Part shown: piece by piece, positions 25,076 through 39,103 of the stretch
Position numbering within the stretch: position 1 is the stretch's first letter
Layout of the letters: each line of letters opens with the position of its first letter
Assembly (NCBI RefSeq): GCF_020184175.1
Contig: NC_065531.1
Location: 42,429,213 to 42,493,212, forward strand
From: Aphis gossypii
Taxonomy: Eukaryota; Arthropoda; Insecta; Hemiptera; Aphididae
Length of the DNA stretch: 64,000 nt
Direction of reading: 5' to 3'
The notes under the pieces: model-generated
Databases searched by the model: none
What the model was told of the DNA's origin: nothing
Seen by the model: only the letters and a program-made list of their open reading frames with translations
Made by a program: the position numbers and the translations under genes

Positions 25076-26758
25076 AGTGCTTATAATGACATTGTGGACT
25101 TTTTCCGATATAACTGAATAAATTATCATCTTAAATGCTATGAATTATGGAGGAGATTCCGCAATAAGTGTCTAGTAGCTCATCAGACCCCACAAAAGCT
25201 TCGTATTTATCTATATATTTATATATTGGCTGACGTACAGATTTATACCAGTCGTCGTCTCTTCGGATTTAGACACAATCGTTTAAGAGGTAAAAACCAA
25301 CAAATCTCAAGAGTCCACGAGTGAATAAAAAAACAACTTAAGTTATATAAAAATTGATTTTACGGATAGCTTATACTAATACATCCATGCCATGTTTCTC
25401 TTATGTGTGTGAATTGTACAAGTATATAATTATATTTGTCACTTTAAGTTCCAAATTATAACAAAACAATAAAATATTTGATTAAAGTAATCAGTAATAA
25501 CCAATAGATTAAATACAAACTATTTTAAGTTGTATAGATTTTAATTATATTTCATATAATAATATATTCAACGCTTAAGCATTAAATATATTTTTAGTAT
25601 TGCATTAACAATATATTTACATTGAACGTAAATATAATTTCTTTATATTTTATAAATCGATTATAATAAAAGAGTATATGTATATTAATTTAAATGTTTA
25701 ATATATCAAACACTCGAATTATTTGATATAATATATTATACAGGGAAAAACTCAAACCGTATAATATGTCAAAAGTCTATGTCAATTGTAAAAGAGAATA
25801 ATAATTTATTTTGATGCAGTTAAACAAAACATTACGTAAAATATATTTTTAAGACAAATAAATAATGTTAAATGCCATGTTAGAGATTGTTCTAAATATA
25901 ATTAGATACAATGCTTAAAATATTTTTTATTCAAAATTCGTTTTAAAAAATATTTTGTAGTTTTGCATTAAATTAATAACAGTAATTTATTTTTTATTTA
26001 ATTTTAATATTTTATAATAGTGTTAATAAATTCTGATATAATGAATATGTTGATTTTTAACATTTCTAAAAATTCTAATACATTATTTAATATATTTTTA
26101 ATTATGTATCACCATATGTTTATATATTATTATATTTGAATAATAATCAAAAAAATAACAAAACTAAATTATTTTTTTTAAATATTAAGTTACAAACAAG
26201 AAACTATAACAATAAAAAAGTTTAAACTATAATTAATATAATATAAACCAATTCCATCTATTAAAATATTTACAATTTACATAATACAAATCTTCAAATA
26301 ATAATTTGATACCTATATTGAAAGAAATTTTCGTCTAATATATAATATGATTTATATACTTATATAATATATAGATATTCTTATAGTTTTTGGTTTTGAA
26401 ATTCACTGGAGCTTGTTATAACCTTTCGATTCTTTTAAAAAAGAGTATTTTCAATTTCAAATCATTCAGCTGATATTTTTCTGCATCATGTAGCGTATTG
26501 CGAATTACAATCAGTTGGTGTATTTTATGGAACTAAAAGTAAAGAACTAATACATTTTTAGTAAATAAAATAAATTGACATAAATATTTACTAAATATTT
26601 AATGACACTCTACCATACTTGCTTAATTAAATGTATAATACACGTGTGTGAACAAATATATCTATAAACTTTATTGAATCATTGATTAGGTTAAATACCT
26701 ATATTTTAAATTTAAATTATATATTGTACTCTTTTTAATGGGGCACAAAGTTATTGAC

Positions 26759-27666
26759 CAGTGTTTCACTATGTATAAAATCAACCCGTATTCTTTAAGT
26801 AGTAACAGAAAATCAATATAAAAAAAAACAGTAAAAAACAATAATATTATGAATATTTTATCAATTGCAAAAAGTTTTATTTTTCCACGATTAATATAAT
26901 AGTAATAAAATATTCAAAATATTTTTTGTAAGTATTCAATTTCATTAAAATTCTAATTGAAAAATCTAGTGTACATAAAAAAAAAATTAATGTTTATATT
27001 TTTGATGTTTTGATGTTTCTAAAAGGACTTTAGTTATATGGAATCTCTATTATATGCTCTAGTTTTTAGCGAACATAATATAATACTATTATCATCATAA
27101 ATCGAAATAAAACTAAATACATTAGTCTATGTATAATAATAATTAATTTAAAATATGTATATATTTAATTTATTAGTTTATTAATAATAAACAAATATCC
27201 AAAATATAATATTTGGTGAAAACTTCAAGTCTGTAGAATTTTTCAAATTTAAATTATATCAAAACTTTAAAACCAATCTTGTCAAAAATTGGCTAAAACC
27301 TTTTTTTCGTAATATTTATTTTAGTTTTTTATGATTATTCTAAAAAAAAATAGTGGGAAATATACTTCTTTAAGAACCAAATACATTTAATTTTCTGCTT
27401 GAAACTAATTTAAAAGTTAAAGATTGAAACATATTTACCGAGTTATATTATTAGATTATCATTAATTACTATTCATTGTAACGTATAATTAAACATTTTT
27501 TATTAGAAAATTGTCATTGTTTTATTTTACACTTTTTTTAAATCTAATTTCAATCTTCTTCAACTAAAGGAAAAAAAATAGAAATCATAAAAAATAAAGG
27601 TTATCTAAGTATTTGTTTCTTATCGGAAATTGTCTAAGTGGTCCTTGAAAAAATTGTGAAACACTG
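26759..27666. mobile_element. Candidate hAT-like element, about 0.9 kb
   Basis: The ends are a perfect 11-base inverted pair: CAGTGTTTCAC at 26759-26769 and GTGAAACACTG at 27656-27666. The right end is preceded by AAGTGGTCCTTGAAAAAATT, which resembles the subterminal sequence of many hAT elements. There is no open frame of note inside. The 8-base flanks (TTATTGAC and TTTTACAG) do not match well, so either the target duplication has decayed or the pairing is accidental. Confidence 0.4.
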
Positions 27667-29717
27667 TTTTACAGTAACTAGGTAGGTAGTTACTATTGAA
27701 TAGTTATACGTAAACAACAAACATATTATGTTAAGCAATTTTATTGTACATAAATATTAGTATAAAAATCCTAATGTTAACATTTATTGTAAATTTTTAT
27801 ATGTATTAGTTATTAATTTTTTACATTCAACCATAAATATTAAACATTAAAATATTTTTACCAGATAAAATTAAAATATCTTAACGGTTTTAAATTTAAA
27901 CAATTCGATGTCATAATGTTTCATTTATACTAAGATGAAAATCAAAACAAATGCACATAAATACGTTTTGCATTATTTAGAAAATAGTTCTAATGTTAAA
28001 TTTTAATTGATATTTATTTACAGTAATATATAATATGGTTAAAATACAATTTGGAAAAGAAAACAGAGTAGCTAATGGACTGTAATGGAAAAGATAGATA
28101 TCAATTATATTATATATTGCCAAGTATATATTTATTTAAACCTCATATACACATTTTTTTTTCATAAAAATAACAGTGTTCGAAGAAAAATATTATTGTG
28201 TTTGAACGACACTAATGGTATTTGACCAAAAAACAAAAAAATAAATGAGCTTGATGCTTGAAGTTAGATGAAAAGAAAAATTTCACTTGTCTAGCCAACC
28301 ATAGTGGTGTCACTTACAATAGAGGTATTGCGGTCTTATCTTCTGTGGGCGGGATTACTTGGTCAAAAACTACGAAGACCTTTGAAAAGCTTCTTTCTTT
28401 TTTTTTTCAACCATAGAGTTGGAAGATTTAACTTGCCATAAAAACGAAGGACCGATCATCAGATAAAACCGTCTTTTACAACTATGTTGGCTGTATTGGA
28501 TTCTAGTATTCAAGTCTAAGCAAAAAGGTGTTGTAACGTTATATAAATGTTGTAAACTGAACTATGAAAAATTATATTATGTACTCGATAGAACAGAAAA
28601 TTATAAATATTGTCTACACTATAATATTTGCTATCCAATAGAATAATTATCTAGCAACAGCGTAAAAAATTTTAAATATACGTAGGCGTATGTAAAAAAA
28701 AAAAAAAAATGGGATGAGTTGTATAACAAAAATTTATTTTTTAAATAATATTCTTATACTAATTAAACAAACATTTATTTTACAAATTCAATTTAAAATA
28801 TTATATTTATACAAAACTAACAAGTTAATATGTAATTAACACATGTGTATTTTTCAAAGATAAGTAATGTATTCATAAATAACATTAAATGATGAATTGT
28901 TCGAATGTGTACCTATAAAGTTTATTTATTTCTTGAAATAAATGTATATTTAAATCGTTTATTTTGAAATCTATATAAAATAACAAAGATACGACTAATT
29001 TTTAATGATTTGAAACATAAACTTATGGTGTGAAAAAAGTTTTAAACCAAAAACATTTTGAATTAAACTAAAATTGATTTAACAAAAAGCACATTTTAGT
29101 ATATAGTTAATTAATAAGGTTTTACAAAATATATCTCACTTCTATGTTTTTAAATTTTTTGAATTCTTTGTTGAAATGTTGAATAGTTAATGGAAATAAA
29201 TTACAATATTTATTTGATGACTTCAAAAACGATATATAGCAACAAAAAAATAAAATACAGTATTAAAAATCGATACCCAAAATTAATATATATTTTTTAT
29301 TAATATACCATATTCCGTAATTCAAAAGTTCAATGTTGGTAGATTATTTTATTGACATAGATAATTTATGGATAATGGATATGTATAAAATTAAATGACA
29401 TATATTAATTTTGCATTTGAATATAATTTAAACTATATATTTTAGTTTCTAATATGTTATATGAAATAATATTCTATTACCTTTTCTGTAAATGGAATTT
29501 CTTTAAATATCATAAAAAAATTAGATTTTTTATTTCAGAAAAAAGGTTTAAGCTATTCTATATAATAACTACAGTGAAACTGAATTTATAATAATTGTTG
29601 AGAAAATTAATGGTAACTCACATGCCATGTTTTGTATATATTTATATTCAATTTGTTATTTGGTTCCAATCATTCAGACGTTGAGTTATAGAAATGTTGA
29701 ATTTTAAAAAAGAAATA

Positions 29718-29922
29718 ATGTTTCCAATAGAGCTCATTGATCTGGAACAAAGGAAAGAATATAAGTGGCAGGAAAACTTAAGGAAAATAAAAACTGCACG
29801 GAGGTACACAATTCACCGTGAATGAATTTGGTAGTAAATGAATATGATGATAATGAATTTGGGTTGTTTATATTTTTTTTTGAATCTCTTGTCATCTAAT
29901 GAAAAATATTTCATAACCTAAA
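29718..29922 (+). pseudogene. Relic of a PIF/Harbinger-type transposase N-terminal region
   Basis: A short + strand frame from the ATG at 29718 gives 35 residues ending KIKTARRYTIHRE. It then stops at 29823-29825. Shifting frame, the next stretch reads NEYDDNEFGLF. After another shift it reads LSSNEKYF. In order and spacing these resemble the RRxWVHPI..., ...E.G.F..L and LR.D..KFF segments near the start of Harbinger-type transposases of animals. At least two frameshifts separate them, so it cannot be functional. The family call is from memory of the motif order. Confidence 0.45.
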
Positions 29923-32900
29923 CAAACTTTTTAAACAAAATAAAAAAAAAACTGAAAACGCTAATTAAAATAAAAGCAGGTTTTACCTATGATTAAGCAT
30001 TACACTAAATTATTTTCTTTTAAAAAAAGCCCTTATTCATTTGCGCATATTTTAAAATCATTAACTGATTTCATCTATATTTACTAACTTAAAATGAATA
30101 ATAAATAACAATACTTTTTATTTCATATCACGTAAAAACTTTTTTTACGAAACAATTTGTTAAAAAAACCCTTTACACAGAACAAAAATAAAAATAATGT
30201 TTTCAAGTTCTCAAGTTCCTTTAAACAACGCCATCATGCATGTAAAATTATGCATCAGGTGTTATGTTAAGAAAAACTCAATTATATTTTTCACACGTTA
30301 GAGTTTTGGTTTAAAAAAAAAAATGTCAATGAAAAACATTTAATAATTGATACGCTATACGTATTTAAATAGAAACCTACTGATTATTGGATTGTTAGGT
30401 CCATTCAAATTTTATATTTTAGTAATTAAAATTGAGACTTAAGGGTTTTTTTCTTAAGTCAGTTTAAGTAGTAAGGTTAGCTACGTTTGATAAATGTAAA
30501 CGAACTATTATAATTAAAATCTTCATAACTTATACCTAGTGATTAAACTCGAAAAAAAAAAATAAATAATAAATAAATATAAATATCTTTAAATTCCTAA
30601 TAACTTTAATTATTTTTGTAAATACCACAAATCATTATTAAAAACTAGTTTTATGTGTATCACTTATTGAATATAATCAGCATTATTCTCAATTAAACAA
30701 TACATAACTCATCGCGTTCATTTTAATTGATATCGATATCAAATTCGAAATATACAAGCATGGTCAATATGAATAATATTAATTAATTATAAACGTATCA
30801 TCACATTTCAATAAACAACATATTATTATTATATGCATGGCATAATATAACATATTTATTGTAGTTAGGTATAAAATTACGTAGCATATGAAGTGAATTA
30901 GTAACAATTCACGATTAAAACTCTTGGTTCTATCCAAAATATTATAAGATACTTATTTAAGGTACAATAATATACCATATGAAAATGAAAAATATTGCAA
31001 ATTACCTCAACTATAGTACAACTTCATAGACCCAACAATATATTCAAGAATACATTTTAAGTTTTTAGAAGTAAAACAAACAATATTATGTGCTTTGTAT
31101 TATAAACAACTATAACTTAAAAATATCATAAAACAGTACACACGTTACATACTTTTGGGTGTGAAATTTATTAAACGTCAAAAACTATGAAAATATGATG
31201 ATAAATTCGATCACAATCTAAGACTGTGATAATATTTCTACATAATCTATTGGTCTAATAATGATATAAATTTCTAATGTAAAATTAACTTTGAAATTTC
31301 AATTTATTTTGTTATTAAATGAAGCATAATTCGTGAACTTTTCTACTATGCGATTGATTATAATTGTTAAAAGTGAAGGATTTTGGATTTTTGTGTATAA
31401 CAATTTTAACGAATGTAAAAAGTAAAAAAAAAAATTGAATCATTTGAATTTTTTTTTGAGAATATAGAAATGAAATTATAAAATATAACTTTTTATTTTA
31501 ATAACTTTTAAATTCTTTATTTATTTTCTAGATTGTTAATTAATAAAATTTAAATTTAAAGAATTCTACACCTATATTCATTTTTATAATATAACTATGG
31601 TACATATTATAAACTAGAATATAATGTAAAACATTTTAATTATAGATTAACAATCTTAAAGTTATTAAAATTTATAAAAAAAAATGTAACCCATTTATTT
31701 AAAACATATATTTGATATAACTATTATTTGTATTAAATATATTCCAAATTCATTTTTTAATACCTATATTGTATTTAAAATGTATTGATACGCATAAAAA
31801 AATTAGAAAATAACATACCTAATAAGCTCTTGGATTATAAAACAGATATTTCAGCTCATCTAGCTATAAATAGAAAACAGAGACAAAAAAAAAATATCCT
31901 CTAATTTCTCATTCCTAATAATAATGTGAAATTTAATAAAAAGTGCAATATTATTATAAATGTAATATCTAAAATTTTAACTTTTAAATGGATATTATGA
32001 GAAAGTTATTGTGTATATTTATATAAAACAATGACTAATTTTAATAATATTACTAGTACGTCCAATAGGTTACCATCATGTTGTTACCATAATTAAAGCA
32101 CATAGTATTAAATAATTATTATTGATTTAAATCAATATATAATATTATGGCATGTATTTACCAAATACAATACTTTTTTATAAAAAAAAAACATCATAGT
32201 TAAAGCTTGTATATTTCATTTTAATATCGTTGTGTACATTATAAATGTTAATAAATTATTAATTATTATTTTAGTTCTGTATTAGTATTTTGCGTATTTT
32301 TTACTGTTAGTAATAAGCGAATACCTATTTTAAATTTAAATTTATTTTTATACAACATAGTAAATAATAATTAATTTGTGGCATTAATTATGTCGAAAAG
32401 TTAACCCGTAACAGCATGCTATTTTAATTATATAGAGGTACATACTATGTACAGATGGTGTCGAGTTTAATTTGGGAACTTTTGATAAGAAAACTTTTTA
32501 AAGAACAAAACACAAAATATACTCGTTTATACATTTATGGGTCTCATGGTCAATATTCTATTACGTTATAAATCAACTTAATTGTAAGAAAAAAAAGGTT
32601 GTAACGATTATTTACAGATACAGTTTAAAAAAATATATATATATTTAGTATATTTAAATATGTTAAATATTATTTAAAGATGTTTAATATTTTTTTTTCT
32701 GTAAGGAAAAAGTAAATTGGATGAAAGTAAAAATATACACAACAATTTATTAATGACCATTGTAGCGTAATTTATTTTTAAAAAACAATATTTATTACTA
32801 ACGAATCGTTTACGAAATGCATGCTTAATCAATCGCATAAGATCCTCCCTGTTGCTAATATTGTACGACCAGTTTAATTTAAACGTGATAATCTAATTTC

Positions 32901-33069
32901 TCAGTCAAAAAATAAAAGTTATAGTTTTATTTTACTGATGCTGTATAATTTTTAAAACGATGAAATTCGTACCTATGCATATTATTATAATAAACAGAGC
33001 AAACATTTCAACGTTAAACGAATGCGCGTTGTATGATTAATGATATAATATTAAACTAAATTTCATCTA

Positions 33070-33089
33070 CAAACAAACAAACAAACAAA
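33070..33089. repeat. (CAAA)5 microsatellite
   Basis: Five perfect CAAA units at the left border of the GC-richer patch that contains the 116-codon frame. Confidence 0.85.
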
Positions 33090-33283
33090 TATTCAGGAGT
33101 AATGTCATTGGGATTTCGAAATAAGCTTAATTATTTGGACCCTGCACTTTTAGTCTCTAGGGGCAGACTTTTTGGTAAAATTGTTTCCGACTGCACTAAT
33201 TCACCTGGAACGCTAGATTTGGCAGGTAAAAAACACGCCGAGGGACATTATTATAATATCAGTTGGCCATCTGTAAAAAATAT

Positions 33284-33314
<31 letters not shown>

Positions 33315-33415
33315 ATAAAAAAGCAAATAAGTTTCAGCCTACTAGTGAACCGTTGGATATTTGTTTGTTTTTGTCGACCCTAAATCTATTTTACAGTTAA
33401 AACACACAGGCCACC
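33090..33415. other. Unassigned stretch 3' of the 116-codon frame
   Basis: A + strand frame opens at 33102 and reads LGFRNKLNYLDPALLVSRGR and GKIVSDCTNSPGTLDLAGKK. It has a more balanced composition than the surroundings, a CAG just before it (33095) and a possible CAG|GTAAAA donor near 33220. No family is recognisable, and downstream the frame runs into an AT repeat (33283-33315). It could be an exon, 3' untranslated sequence of the - strand gene candidate, or chance. Confidence 0.25.
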
Positions 33416-33766
33416 TTAAAAACGCTTTATCATTGGCTTCTGCTGCGCCCGCAGCACCCGTTCGTGTAATATGTCCGTAAGCATTTCAGTCACGTCCGGA
33501 ATGAACTTTGGGAATGTAAATGAGTACACTTCGGAGTGGTATTTTCTGGCGAGAGTATAGTAAACTTTGCGTCTTGGCAACGTATGCGTTATTAAAAAAA
33601 ATAACATGAAAAAAATGGTAAAGCAAAATATTATTACTATTAATATTGCAACGTAAATCGCATTCAGATAAAGACCATGTGATTCCCCGCAACGATTCAG
33701 AAACTGGTTTTTCAAGAAATATAATATCTCGGAGGATAAACCGCGAATCGGAAATATGCCCATCAT
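33416..33766 (-). CDS. Candidate small single-pass membrane protein, 116 aa, family not recognised
   Basis: The frame starts with two ATG codons (33761-33766) and ends at TAA (33416-33418). Residues 1-31 are mixed polar. A strongly hydrophobic segment of about 30 residues (around 32-61: GLYLNAIYVAILIVIIFCF and on) should span a membrane. It is followed at once by basic LPRRK, as expected for a cytosolic flank. The C-terminal half is ordinary soluble sequence with an amphipathic look: FPKFIPDVTEMLTDILHERV, then LRAQQKPMIKRF. Its codons use more G/C in third position than the background, as in the PACRG-like gene. The frame stays open upstream of the first ATG for a while, so a spliced 5' part is possible. 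It lies antisense inside the giant intron. I see no poly(A) signal close by. I believe it is more likely coding than not, but no homologue comes to mind. Confidence 0.5.
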   Translation of the reverse strand: MMGIFPIRGLSSEILYFLKNQFLNRCGESHGLYLNAIYVAILIVIIFCFTIFFMLFFLITHTLPRRKVYYTLARKYHSEVYSFTFPKFIPDVTEMLTDILHERVLRAQQKPMIKRF

Positions 33767-34340
33767 AAAAAGACGCGAGCGGTCTCTCCGGTCGCGCGTC
33801 AGAAACTTTTCGAGAAAAATATTTCTGCGAGTTTTTATTACTATTATTATTTTTTTATTTTTTATTCATTTGTACGCGCGCCGCGGCGCTGTGCAGACTT
33901 TATTCTGACCGTTAAAATATCTGCCAGATGTTACGGGCAGCAGACCCCCGGTCTCAGTAAAATACGACAGCAATTATTTTCCTTCTTTGCAGAACAAAGC
34001 GAACAACAGTAATAATATCTCGAACTCCAAACTAATTCAAAACTATTGTTTTATTTTTCTCTTCGAATCTTGAATGATATACAATAATATAATGTATGCG
34101 TATAACCCGTTTCGATAAAATATCGAGAATCGTGAAGTTTGCCATCAGCGAATGTGAATGACAGTAAAAGCGAGATGGTTTTTACCCTCCCGCGAGAATA
34201 CCGTGAATGTGCATTTAAATAGCCATATCGCTGTATCGGGCACGCAAATTATACGAACGCAATTCGATTTTTTGATTTTTTTTTCTCGACGTCTGAAACA
34301 CCCGTTTCATCCCGCAGGGAACCGATTGAAAAGGTACGAA
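33767..34340. other. CpG-rich 5' flank of the small membrane-protein candidate
   Basis: Immediately upstream of that frame the sequence carries dense CpG (for example around 33772-33800 and 33875-33895), then gradually becomes AT-rich. This would suit a promoter for the - strand candidate. A + strand frame at 34158-34343 has no recognisable feature. Confidence 0.35.
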
Positions 34341-37300
34341 TAAAAATTCCGAAATGCAATCTAAAATATAGAACAATACGTGTGTATAATATTATATAGA
34401 ATACGTACTGTCTGGTATCTATAATAATAATGTGTAAAGAAATAAAATTAAGCTCATTTGGCAAAATACCAATTATTGTGTCAAAGTTAACTTTTTGATT
34501 AATCGTTATACCCGTGGTGTTATTACACCGATTTGACGATCCCAATGCGTAAAAATTACAAGAAATGTACCTGCCGTATTGCAACTTTAACTTCCAATTA
34601 AAAGTGATTTCCTGAAAGGAAGCACTATATACATTATACTTTTCAAGAAGGCTTTTTTTTAATTTTACTATAAACCACTATACAATCAAGTTTTTTCAAA
34701 TATGTAACAAGTTTATTATTAAATTAATATAACTTTTCATACTTTATTTCAAAATATTTATAAATGCGCCTTGGAAAAATAAATTTTAGATTTTTTATAA
34801 TAAGTTGTATAGGAAAGAAACCTGATAACGCAAACTTCAATTAGTTAAGATGAACAAACGCCACCGTGTTTTTAGAAATAATGATGGTAATATTTTTCTA
34901 CAATTTCAACTATATCTTAATGTCATGAAGCCATACTTTCCAAGGATCCTACAAATTTTTTTTTTACTTTTTGCTTCAAAGCATACTATGTATATTTATA
35001 TAGACAAACGAGTTTGATTATTTAGTATTGACTATAACATGTGTTAAAGACTAAACTATTATCAAATAAGGGTTAAGTGTAGGATATCTAAGATTTTGTA
35101 ATTCAATAGCTAGTTGAACATAAATGTTTATTTAAAATAACAAAAACAAAAATTATTTTAGTTGGCTTCAATATACCTTTATTTTGATTATTATTTATAG
35201 TATATTAATTATTTGAATAAATAAGTTAATAATATGCAATTTTTTTGTTTTTATTCTACCTAATGGGATAACTGATTTTATAAGTTATATAAGAAAATGT
35301 AACTCGGAATCGACTACATGTATAATTGAAATATTAAAGTTTGATTTAACGCATATTTCAAGAGGAAAATATTCAATACAATATAGAATATTTAACATTA
35401 GGTATGCTTAATATTATTATTTTTATCAATATCATATTTTTGAATGTTAGATTACTTATATTAAGATTTATTGATAGTATAATATAATAATATATTTTTA
35501 TTTTAGTCCATTTTTTTGTTTTGTGTTGTCGTTCCACAGTCAATTGAACAATTGAAAATATATTTGTATTTTTTTTATAATGATAAATATGTGACATCCT
35601 TCTAAAGTATTTAATGAGTTTAACCTTCTAACAATTTATTTAATTTATCTTATGGAATCTGCTTTATTTATTTTAAGTACAGTTGAAAACAAATTATAGT
35701 AATAAAAATCGTTATTCTGTATGGTTACAAAGTATTTAAAAGAAAGAGTAACATTATATTCATTAATTTACTAACATTTACAGACATTACAAAACCTAAA
35801 ACTAACGTATAATATAGTATAAGATCTTAGATTTACTATTTAGAAAACAATATTAAAATAGATTGTTTTTTAATAATAATTTTACGTCTATAGAAACTTA
35901 AATAATATTATATCGATTGGTCGACGTGATTTATAGACAATTTTGGCACTTTACCTCAGTATATTATCAATATTATCATTATTACACATTGCGACAATAA
36001 TGACGTGTAAACTATCTAAAGTAGATTAATAGCTTAACTCAACCTCCAGCTCAGTAAGTTTTTTTTTTTATATGGATCAAATATTATTTATTAAGTTGAT
36101 ACGATAAAGCAAAACATTTAAAAACTAATAAAATAAATAACGAAGTTTTGATTATTTGCTAAGATTGACGGAATAAACTACTCGTATAACCTTATTTATC
36201 TAAAATAGTGAAGAAAATATCTCAACACTAAAAATCATTCTAATTTAATTATTATATATATAATTAATATATTTGTTGTGAATGTATAATGTCTATTATT
36301 ACGTTTTGAGATAAGAAAAAATACTTTTGTACTTTGGTTACATCAAAAAACTTAAAAAATATATATGTATAGTTTAATAAAATCCTATATATTACTATTC
36401 AACAGATATAAGAAAAACTTCTTATATCTATATAAAAATACACTGTCCCAATTATTTTTTTATTTAAAAACTTTGTTTTCCAAATTTTATTTGGAATTAA
36501 AATTTGAAAAAATTACATATTTAAACTATGTTTTAATTATTGTGTTATAATTCTAAAATATTATATTGTGTAGGAAATTAAAACTTTAACATATATTGCA
36601 AATTTTACTAAAAACAATACAATTTTCACAAAGTATAAATTAATTTTAAGATATTTCCTATTTATACCGTTTTATAGTAAGATTGTTATTAACTTTTTAC
36701 TTTTTAGTTAGTATAATATGGTATAAATATTTATTTTTATAATAGGTAATGACTAATCTATATTGTGAACACATGCGATTACAATTTTTTTTAATAGTAA
36801 ATGATGTCTTATATAGAAGACAGCTCTTTTCAAGTTTAAAATAATACCAAAATCTTCTCCGAAAACAAAGACGAGTACTACTATAATATCAGCTACTACG
36901 GCCAATATATACGCATTATTCGATTACATTTTAGTAATGTTAGCATAAGTAAAGGATTTGGTTAAAACATTAAGCTAGATAAAAACAATTAATATCACAT
37001 TCAACCGCGATGAAACACATCGGTATGATTACTATGGTATGTTATATTACATTCATTGTTATATGCTGTGAGATTGATACGAGGTCCTAATAATATATTA
37101 TATATGTGCGTTGTCTTCCTTTGTTTATACTGTATGGCGGTAATTATTTATACAAGCAAAATGCAATTGTATTTTCATAATATCACGCTTCAGTGATCTG
37201 CTCCCTCACAATAAGTCACAATGATTAGTATTATTACCATGTACTTATTTTTGTTCGTTAATTATTATAATTACACGCATATTATAATGCATCCCAAAGA

Positions 37301-38029
37301 TACCATTAACCGTAACCGGGTATAGTTAATAAATCAACAATTAATTAAGAAGTATTCTTAAATAAAAAATAAACATTTAGTAATCAGTTTTACTCTTGAA
37401 TATACGTATATTATAATTTAAAAATAATGATAAAATAATAGCACTCGAATAAGTATATTTTATTCCACAAATATCACACAGTTATAACGTATGTGGTTAT
37501 TAAAAATACATAATGTATAATGTTAGCTCAATTTACATAATACTATTTATGTCACATACCTATTTGGAAGTATTCTATTTTTTTTTTTACGAAACACATA
37601 TTATACTGGAAACAAAGTACATCAAAATATACATCATCTATTTTTTATGAAATTTACAAAAGGATCAGCTAATGAAAAAAAAACTCTAAAATGACTTTTG
37701 AATTGCATAAAATAAATGAAATTTAATTAATTTAAGTTAATCTAATTTGAGAACATAAAGAGTAGGCGTGTCGGTCTAATAAATAAAATATAAATACTTT
37801 TAAATAAAAATAAAAAATACTCAATAAACTCGTGATCACATAATATAGCTTTAAACTGTACCTATGTTTGCGGAAATATTTTAATATTCCAATAAAATTT
37901 ATGAAATCAGAAAATATCCGACTACTTAATACGAAAATAAATTGCTATGAAGGTGAATAATTTATTATTATGATAATATAAAAAAAAAAAAGATAAAAAT
38001 AACTGTAAAAGTCGTCAACTCACGTACGA
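34341..38029. other. AT-rich intron DNA, nothing recognised
   Basis: No frame, RNA gene or repeat worth naming was found beyond homopolymers and AT alternation. Confidence 0.5.
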
Positions 38030-38660
38030 ATAATATGCCGGGATTTCAGCCTTATGACATGCGACACGTATAATATTGAAGGAATAAAAACTCAACCGAT
38101 GGGGAAAAGAATCCGTAATTTCTGTTCGACCTTATCTATAATATTTTCGTCTAATTGCGTCAAGACGTTGCTCCCCCCTCATCCCAAAGGCCCGAAATTC
38201 CATGCGAGTTATGGATCACGTCGTACAAAAGGTCGATAATCACGTTCGCCCGGTTCATTAGACGTTCGTGTACACGTGTATATGTTTGTGTGTGATGGGA
38301 ATGATGTTTTGTGGATGGAGAGAAATCCCATTGCGTTGCCCTTACTGCTCGAGTACGTGCCATCAACTTTGCCATAAACATCGCGTGCGTCTCAGACATT
38401 AAACATAAACACCGTCGTTGCCGAGCTGCGGTTTATTCCTTCGAGGTAATACGATCGTCAAAAACGTTGTATTATGATATGCGTCGAACTAAAAATGTCA
38501 CGTCGGCATGTGCAGTACGTGGGGAAGCATCGATGAGTAGTACATAATATATACTCAAGTAATAAATAATTACGCGTTCCAGTGTTAGTTCTAATCAATC
38601 AAGACCGTTTGGTTTGAGAACAAGAGCCGCTAAATTGTCTACAAGGGGGGGGGGGTTACA
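38030..38660. other. CpG-richer intron patch without a recognisable exon
   Basis: This patch is less AT-rich than its flanks, with overlapping open frames on both strands (38054-38239, 38160-38399 and 38311-38547). None has domain features, and their mutual overlap points to composition and not coding. An 11-base G-run stands at 38645-38655. Regulatory DNA is one possibility. Confidence 0.35.
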
Positions 38661-39103
38661 GCCGTATGAGCGCGCAAAGTGGTGATGTCGTACTGAATTG
38701 GATTCATGCAGATAATAATTGATGCAGTGTACATAGTTTACAATAATAATTATATGTGCATATTATTTAAACCCAAATTACCTGAGATGCTGTGCAAATT
38801 GAATAGAAAATGTTAATTAAATGCATCCAATTTTGATTCGTTTAACTTTACAAGTATTTATATTTAATTATATTGGGTAACGTAATATTATTATTGCGTA
38901 CACAATGTGACACAAAGATACAACATAACCAAATGGTTAGAATATAATATGATGTTTTATGAGTATTTATTATATATATAATATATATATATATATATAG
39001 ATGTACTACAAGGATAATTAAATAATATATAGTCAACATATTTCTAAGACAAATCCAAAACGTATAAGTATACGCAATTGATAATATAAAAATACATTTA
39101 AAT

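Larger units (their letters stand above)
23561..33069. other. Long AT-rich intron segment with transposon relics
   Basis: This segment is uniformly AT-rich. It holds a compound microsatellite at 24807-24865, a possible hAT end near 25046, a hAT-like element at 26759-27666 and a PIF/Harbinger-like relic at 29718-29922. A + strand frame at about 28252-28420 stays open without an ATG. It has a more balanced composition (it includes VGGITWSKTTKTFEKL) and may be another transposon scrap that I cannot name. Confidence 0.5.
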
